From assembly GCA_947683425.1 (NCBI GenBank), contig CANTUQ010000078.1, forward strand, positions 3,970,001 to 4,034,000: a stretch of 64,000 nucleotides of DNA, given 5' to 3'. Made by a program: the position numbers and the translations under genes. The DNA is from Excoecaria cochinchinensis (lineage: Eukaryota; Streptophyta; Magnoliopsida; Malpighiales; Euphorbiaceae). Below are positions 57,114-64,000 of this stretch, in pieces; position 1 is the stretch's first letter; each line of letters opens with the position of its first letter. A model generated the notes under the pieces. It ran no database searches, was not told the DNA's origin, and worked only from the letters and a program-made list of their open reading frames with translations.

Positions 57114-59015
57114 CTTAGTTAGGAATTTGACCTCGAGTTTGCTCAACAAGCCAAATCCTAACTTGAAAGGTAGGTATCATATACCAATTGCATCTATATG
57201 CAACTATTGAATTATTGGGCCATCAAGTCTTGAAATATGCATATCTTGATATGCAAAACCCAATCTTAACAAACTAATGGGCTAGTTAAGACGACCCATT
57301 AACATGATTCGAACATATTTGATATATTATGGGCTTGAGTTTGCTCAACAACCCAATACTATAAAAATCTCTGGTCCTCCTCATATTAACAGAAAGCTAT
57401 ACATCTTAATATAAAATGAGGGGTTTGTTCCTTTTAGGTCTCATCATTCATAGTTGGCATGCACATACATATTAATTAATATCATTAATCATGCATATTT
57501 AACTCTTAAATACATGAACTAGTTATGGACTATCTAATTTGGTTTTCTTGAGCCAAAAAGAAAACCAAGTTAAACCCTAGGTAGAATGCATGAGTTACAA
57601 AACCAAAAGAAAATAAGAATACTACAATATGTTATTTTATTCTTGGGTCCTCCATTTGGCCCATCTTGCTCCATTGATCTTGATCCTTTTTTTTTCTTAG
57701 TCTAATCCTATGTAATCTAATTACATAATCAAAAAAAAAAATTATAAAATAAATAGGTTGGACATGAAAGTCCTTATAAGCCAAATTAAACCATGCATAT
57801 GCTCAATTACATTGGACATAAATCCATAACTAACTCAACATGCCAAGACATACATCCTATCATGCATCTAATGCACAAACAAAAATATATTCTATTTAGT
57901 GTAATTAGTGTATGTTTCAACTTTTTGAAACATGATTCTTTATATATACCATATTTTAAGTTACTAAATATGTTAACTAAATTAAGATAACCACATTATC
58001 CTAATTAAAACCATATTATAAAAATTTTCCATTTTAGAAACTTTTTCAAATTTGGAAACTTTTTTACTACTTCAAAAACTAGTTTTCCAAAAACGCTACT
58101 TAGCTTGTTTTGTTTACAATTATTAATATCATTAATAATCAATTACCAAATTTAATTATTTAATCTCATTAATTATTTAAATAGGTCTGAATTCCAGCAA
58201 TTAAATTGATTTTAAATAAATTTCAAATTAAAAGTCAAGTGACCTAAAAACTTGGTCAAACCTAGTGCCCTGTTATAGGCTATTAGGCCTATTTAGCAAA
58301 TTCAATAGGGCCAAAGGAGTTCTGGCCCATTCCAACCCTTAAACATTTTAATCAAACTTGTAAATAATCAATATTATAAATTTGAGTTAGCGAATTAGGC
58401 CTACCAACTCATTGCTAACTCAAAACACAAACTTGAAATTTACAGTATTCAACTCGGTGCGTTAAATTTTAGCTATATGTATCAGATTCATTAAGCATTA
58501 AATTAAATGACTTAAAATTATGGAAACACCTTTTAATATCCTATATTAATGTGTGTTAATTGTTAGAAGTGAAATAAAAATATTTAGGCCCAAACCCTAA
58601 CTTAATTTGGCCTACAGTAGCCGAATTAGGCTAGCTCCCTTTTTATTTCAATTAAATCAATTTTTCATTTTAATTTTAATTTTTGAAAAACACCAAGTTA
58701 CAGTTGTTCCAAAACACTTATGATTAATTTTTCATGAAAAAATTAAAATGACAAAAATCTATTTTGGGCCTAAAAAATCTTTAATTGGTGCAAAAACCCT
58801 AAGTGGCCTTGGAGGCCACAATTCGATGTTCTATTTGCATTTTTATGGCATATAACTTAAGATGAATCCATAAATTCAACAATATATGATCTAAGACATA
58901 CTTTTAACAAATAAAAATATGAACTTTACATGGAAAATACAATCAAAAACCAAAATTCACACTAATGACACTAAAAGAAATGAAATTGAACAAAAATTCA
59001 ATTCTTTTGACATAG
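57114..59015 (-). other. Leader of the copia element, non-coding
   Basis: About 1.9 kb between PBS and gag remnants, AT-rich with GGGCC/GGCCC-type words. No frame of the minus strand shows gag. The ORF 57793-57990 on the plus strand has no recognisable content. Confidence 0.45.
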
Positions 59016-59031
59016 CCAGGATCTAATACCA
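59016..59031 (-). promoter_or_regulatory. Primer binding site of the copia element
   Basis: TGGTATTAGATCCTGG on the minus strand, one base after the LTR end CCAACA. It is a decayed form of the tRNA-iMet type TGGTATCAGAGCC. Confidence 0.7.
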
Positions 59032-59032
59032 T

Positions 59033-60465
59033 TGTTGGTTTACAAGTATCATACATCTCATGTAATTAGCGAAAATTTTAAAACTTGTAAACCTTAAATG
59101 ATCGATCTAGTAAAAAGAATTGAATTTTCTAAGCAAAATTCAGAACTTTACCGTAGGTGTTTGATGTTTAGTTGAAAAAACGTCGCAACCGGTGGTCGTA
59201 AACCACCAATGTCCTTACTTCAAGGCACCTACAAGGTATCCATATAATAACGAGGTCTAATAACCGTTTTAAGGGGAATCAATGGCTAAAATAAGGTTAG
59301 GAACTAGTAAACTCTTGCTCGGCTACAAGAGTGCAAAAAAAGATGGAGAGAAAATTGAGTTTTGAGTGAACTAGAGTTTTAAACTTGTTCCACAACTCTA
59401 ATCCAACTTTGAGGTGTATTTAAACACTTCAAAAGTCGTATTAGAGTTATTCCATGATGGCTATAATTCCTTATAGGGCTTGGAACATTTGGATGGGCTT
59501 AAGTGACACTCACAAGCCCAATAATCCAATTTTTATCATAGGACCTTTTTGGTTGGGCCTATGCATTTGAATAGGCTCCAAAACCATCCAAATTTTAACT
59601 ACAGCCTTATAACATATTAATTAGGCATCTTATTAATTTTTAGCTAGATCCAAAGCCATATGTGCTCTAGAGAAAAAAATCTCCAACTTAAAAAAGCGCT
59701 ATGGCAAATTAGGCCTTTTGGCCTTTTCTGCACATGATACTTTTTCTCCTATCCTCAAAACCTATATTTTCTCTTATCAACTTATCAAATAAGTTCCCAT
59801 GACATCTCATTTCATGTTTATACATTGAATTTTACGTCATTCCTTAATTCTTATATATGTGTGACCCTTTAGGTTCCTTGTGCTTGTTGGTAGTACAAAA
59901 TGTAACTAAGAGTCCCAGTTGAACTAGGACTCTTATGATTAAAATCTTTTAAACCATTTTATGACTATCCAAGTCATGAGGGATTTCTAGTCAAGCATTA
60001 TGACTATCCAAATGATAGGAATTTCAGTAGATTCCACTTTTACCCATCCATATTAAGTTTCCATGCAATCACTCCTTTCACCATTCTTCTAACCTCATTC
60101 ATGAATTAAATAAGGAAATGTATCAATTCATTCATGAACTTATTATATTCTCATACTTTTATCTTTATTCCTAAAATGCTCTTGTGGATCTCATTTGCCT
60201 TGTATTCCACCATGGCCAAGGTTTTCTGAATAAAGATGTATAGAAATACTTGAGATAGAACTCCCCAGTATAACTGGGGTGGTAAATCCTTTATTGATCA
60301 CTCAACTACCTCTAAGTAGTTCATGCTATGCCCAATCTTCGAGCTATGTATACCCCTTCGAGGAGTAAAACCATAGGAGTTAAATTATAACACTTGTTAC
60401 CTGAGATACCTTGGTGATCACAAGTGCAAGGATAGTTGCACAACTAATATAATAAGATACTTTAT
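59033..60465 (-). repeat. 5' LTR of the copia element (part)
   Basis: It ends (element sense) AAACCAACA at 59033. The stretch 60150-60465 is collinear with 29958-30275. The LTR is interrupted at 60466 by LTR-Z2, and its beginning lies beyond the right edge. Confidence 0.75.
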
Positions 60466-62503
60466 TGACATAACACCCCTTACCCTTACGTAATAAACCA
60501 TATCATAACATGGCCGATTTACGATGATAAGTAAATTAAAGATGTCACTAAACCAAGCACATATGACTTAAAAACTTATAACAAAACCAAAATTTTACAA
60601 TTTCTTTTCAAATTAATACATTGCTTAAAGTACCCAAATAATAATTTCCATGACTTAACTGCACACATAACAATAGTCATTAGTAACTTACATTTTTAGA
60701 AACCATTTTCCGTATACAATAATCAAAATACATAATTAAATAATACATTTACAGTATAAGTTTTCAATACTTTAATACACATAATACAAAGCCTATACAA
60801 AGAACTTCTATGGACTTGTTGGCCTTGATGGATACAGGATGTCCTTAGCGACACATCTATTTCTATACCTACACAGACGAAACACCTGTGCTAAGCACTA
60901 AGCTTAGTGGAGAACAAATATGATATGGACGACCGCTCATATCAGTCGTCAACAAAACATACAATTGTTTGCATTTATCAAAGTCACATATATAAATTAC
61001 TTGATCATTATATAGACATGTATTAAGGACATACATAAACTTTCATACAATTATTACATACAATCAACTATATTCATAATACTTTAACATGGCAAGGGTG
61101 TAGTTAAGCCATACACATATGCTGATACTGGTAAATTATCATACATATTTTCTTAGTTTAGTATAAATATTTATAATATCGCATATAGAAAGAATACACC
61201 TGCATATTTAATTGTATTCATTTATGCCAGTTACGACGTTAATTATTTATTCTACATCTTAGAAAATTATTGACTATCTTTACGTATAGATCTACATACA
61301 CTATTATTCATTTCTTACTATTAACATTTTATCATACTCATCTTTAAGAAAACATAGGAATATCCCTTCATGATAAGAATACTTGACTTATCATTTAAAA
61401 CCTAATTTCATTGACATTTGTATATTCATATTAATTTCTGTAGGTATGCAATTAAGAAATATTTAATAGCCAAGCATTATGTTTTACTAATTCTATACTT
61501 GTTATATTGATTTCGATACTTAACTTTGGTTAACATTTTTAAAATCATTACATTGCAATTATGTAAACTTATCATCAAAATAATATTCCATCATAACATT
61601 TAAGCGCATAATTCCATTCATAATTCAATCTTAACATATCATGCTTAAGTTATACTAGTTGCACTTTTATAACCAATTACCATTATCAACATTCCATGAT
61701 ACTCACACATACAAAATAATTATATATCTAATAAATTATTACTGATGTTATCTATGTACGTTATGCATATTTCCTTCGTTCACATAAACATATGATTTTC
61801 AAATATTAAAGTTCATTCTTTTCACAAACATTCTTTTTAATATACTGTCATTAACACTTTGACTGCATTTCCAAAGTGGTGGATAACGGGAAAAACAGAT
61901 AGGTACCCGAGGGTACTTTCACATATCACGCATAGGAATTCAAATAGGATCCAATGACACATATGGACCCTAACGGAGTCCAAAAACAAACAGGGATCCA
62001 ATTGAGATCCAAGAACGCATATGCTGCAGCAACAGAGTCCCTATAGGATTGCCTATCTATCCAAGACTTGATTAACGTAGGCTTACTCATATTTGTTCCA
62101 TTCTTATGATACTCATATCGATATCGTATTCCTCATATTCACAAACACTTATTATGATCATATAATGATCATATACAATTGCAAACTCATAATATAAGAT
62201 TCTCATATAATATTCTTCATATTCAATATTTGAACAAAAGATCATTCCATGTTATCATTGAATTTTCTTAATACTCTATATAGTTTCATATGACATTTTT
62301 ACATAAACTAATTAAATATCATGTAACAATGTTACATGAATACCATAATTATTTTAATCACATATAAATTCTTATTAACAATGTTAGCGTCACAAGCTTG
62401 TTTAACATTTAGATAGGAATCATCACATATAATATTATAATATACATGAAGATTCATATCATTTTCTTATAAGTCAATGCATTATTACATAAATTCCATG
62501 ACC

Positions 62504-62507
<4 letters not shown>

Positions 62508-62575
<68 letters not shown>
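62508..62575. repeat. (TA)n microsatellite, 68 bp
   Basis: Uninterrupted TA repeat inside LTR-Z2. Confidence 0.95.
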
Positions 62576-62577
<2 letters not shown>

Positions 62578-63178
62578 AGTATACATGTATTCACCTCTTT
62601 GTATTGTTCAAAGTGTAATCATATATTTTAATATAACTTATCTATATTCACTTACACATATACTTTTAATTCATGTCATATTAACAAATAATCAATAACT
62701 TGAATATCAGTGTCCCCTAATTGCATTCATGTTACATCAACATGTACCATATTAATAAAATATTGATTCATAATAATAGTTTATATGTATGCAATTTATT
62801 TCATTTACAATCATGCTACATTTTTAATAATTCTCATGCATATTTACTATTTTTAAGCCATTATTTATTTAAGCCAATTGTTCGCATTGTAATACTGAAA
62901 GCACTTAATAGTCAAAGGATTACCGTCTGAAAACCAACAATAATAATCCATATGTTTTTAACCACATGGAGAAAAATTGCATATACTAAGTCATAATATA
63001 ATACCATGTACACATAGTTCCATTCAAAAGAATTCCACATTCAATCTTATACAAATTCTATGTATACTTGCTATTTATATGCCATTCCTTAGATATTCAT
63101 CATATTGTTAAGTATCCATATCATATTTAATTCAAATTAGCACAAATCATAACATTCATTTAAATAATTAACATGACT

Positions 63179-63470
63179 CATGGTGGTCAGGCATCCTTGA
63201 CCACCGTGTGAAACAAATTACACAGAAAATAAGCTTAACAAAATGCATCTCATATGGTGGTCAGTAGGGGGGTCACGGTGGTCAGTGTTTCGTGACCACT
63301 GTGAGGCCTAAGAATCTTGAAAGATTCTAAAAAGATGCTTTACAAAACCGTATCTCCGTATCTCACAGTGGTAAGAAAATCCTTACTATCGTGAACCCTA
63401 AATTTTAGGCCATTTCTAGTGATCCGTAGCATGCCTTACGGTGGGCAGAGAAACTTGACCACCATGAGAC
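63179..63470. repeat. Array of imperfect hairpins built on GGTGGTCA/TGACCACC
   Basis: Copies are CATGGTGGTCA..TTGACCACCGTG (about 63179-63207), TCACGGTGGTCA..TGACCACTGTGAG (63272-63304), CTCACAGTGGTAAG..CTTACTATCGTGA (63361-63394) and TTACGGTGGGCAG..CTTGACCACCATGAG (63437-63470). The arms are conserved and the loops vary. The equivalent region of LTR-Z1 has the related motif TTACACGGCGGTCA. Confidence 0.75.
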
Positions 63471-64000
63471 CTTGTTATATTGGCTTTTAAAACAGGGTTA
63501 TATAAAATAACTTTTTACTACTAAATTGCACGGCTAAAACCAACGGGTAAATATCTTTTTTAAGCAAAGAGGTCTTCATAACACTTATTCCTCATGGTAT
63601 TAACTTTCTAATGGCACTAATTTCATGTCATTTGGACTTGTATCCTAGGAACTATGACCTTGACATTACATATTATTCTAGAGAAATTTTCAAGGATAGA
63701 ATTGTGTTCCAATTTTGAAAATTTGTCGGGAACAATAAAGACATAATTAGACCATACTCTCTTCATAAAAGTTACTCCCCTAGATGTCTAGTTTAAGTAG
63801 AATTTTGATTAACTACATTTGGATCACTATAAATCCAGAAATAGCCTTGGGGACAGGACCTTCTCCCATTACTTGGGTATAACATGTACACTAATTTTGG
63901 GCTCACTTTTGAGGCACTTAAAGCATGATTCAGCTCAGGACCTCTTTTAAATGCTTGTAGATATGGATATTATTTCATTTTCCATTGGAATCACCCAATT

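Larger units (their letters stand above)
29958..64000 (-). mobile_element. Ty1/copia LTR retrotransposon, broken by nested insertions, extends past the right edge
   Basis: Minus-strand parts in element order: 5' LTR (from beyond the right edge to 59033, interrupted by an LTR at 60466), PBS (59031-59016), a long leader (59015-57114), a solo LTR insertion, gag and pre-integrase (53100-52160), integrase (52154-51843), RT (51232-50510), a 19-kb insertion, RNase H (31434-30706), polypurine tract, 3' LTR. All coding parts carry stops. The span includes the inserted elements, which are listed separately. Confidence 0.85.
60466..64000 (-). mobile_element. Second LTR of the same family ('LTR-Z2'), runs off the right edge
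   Basis: It ends in LTR sense with GGGTAAGGGGTGTTATGTCA-like sequence at 60466. It is collinear with LTR-Z1 throughout: the block GACTTGTTGGCCTTGATGG (60813-60831 against 53613-53631), the region 62035 against 54650, and the hairpin region 63179-63470 against 55330-55925. No ORF is meaningful. Whether it is solo or part of a complete element cannot be seen. Confidence 0.75.

Overview
This is nuclear DNA of a flowering plant, most likely a eudicot. It is AT-rich, has GT-AG introns, a plastid-targeted EamA/WAT1-type transporter gene, and plant mobile element types: a Mutator-like element with a plant mobile domain gene, a CACTA element, a TRIM, Tat-lineage Ty3/gypsy elements with antisense ORFs, and Ty1/copia. 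I cannot name the species. Only one ordinary host gene is visible, at the left edge. Almost everything else is layered, decayed transposable elements.

1-3,006: the 5' part of the transporter gene on the minus strand (three exons seen, the rest off the left edge). Its intron holds a complete 717-bp TRIM and a bare poly(A) insertion. 3,007-12,303: a full-length 9.3-kb Mutator-like element (MULE) with short inverted termini, a 9-bp target duplication, arrays of short palindromes at both ends, a transposase gene (+) and a convergent plant-mobile-domain gene (-). Both genes are broken by stops, and the transposase also by frameshifts. A four-copy ~348-bp tandem repeat appears to lie in the leader intron of the second gene.

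13,046-26,825: Tat element 1, minus strand, with ~2.3-kb LTRs, 5-bp target duplication GGCAC/GGCGC, pol remnants, a spliced antisense ORF with its own TATA box, and a tandem-repeat block next to the 3' LTR. A CACTA element (19,095-22,528, target duplication GAC) interrupts the last codons of pol. It carries a promoter/first-exon-like fragment. 26,831-29,957: remains of another Tat-type element, an antisense 'gypsy-type transposon' ORF (+) facing an integrase C-terminus (-).

29,958 to the right edge: a Ty1/copia element on the minus strand, torn open by later insertions. The nesting is copia, then solo LTR-X (31,435-50,500), then solo LTR-Y (33,784-49,485). LTR-Y in turn holds a non-autonomous hAT (34,420-36,474, perfect 8-bp duplication) and Tat element 2 (37,965-49,283, duplication ATAGC/ATAGT). 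A 467-bp MITE sits inside the right LTR of Tat element 2. A further solo LTR (53,323-57,113) lies in the copia internal region, and a related one (60,466 to the edge) in its 5' LTR.

The best candidate for something unusual is the MULE plus mobile-domain element with palindrome-array ends. A related theme is that several unrelated element families here carry arrays of short, comparatively GC-rich inverted motifs in AT-rich DNA. All boundaries were read by eye. No searches or alignments were run.
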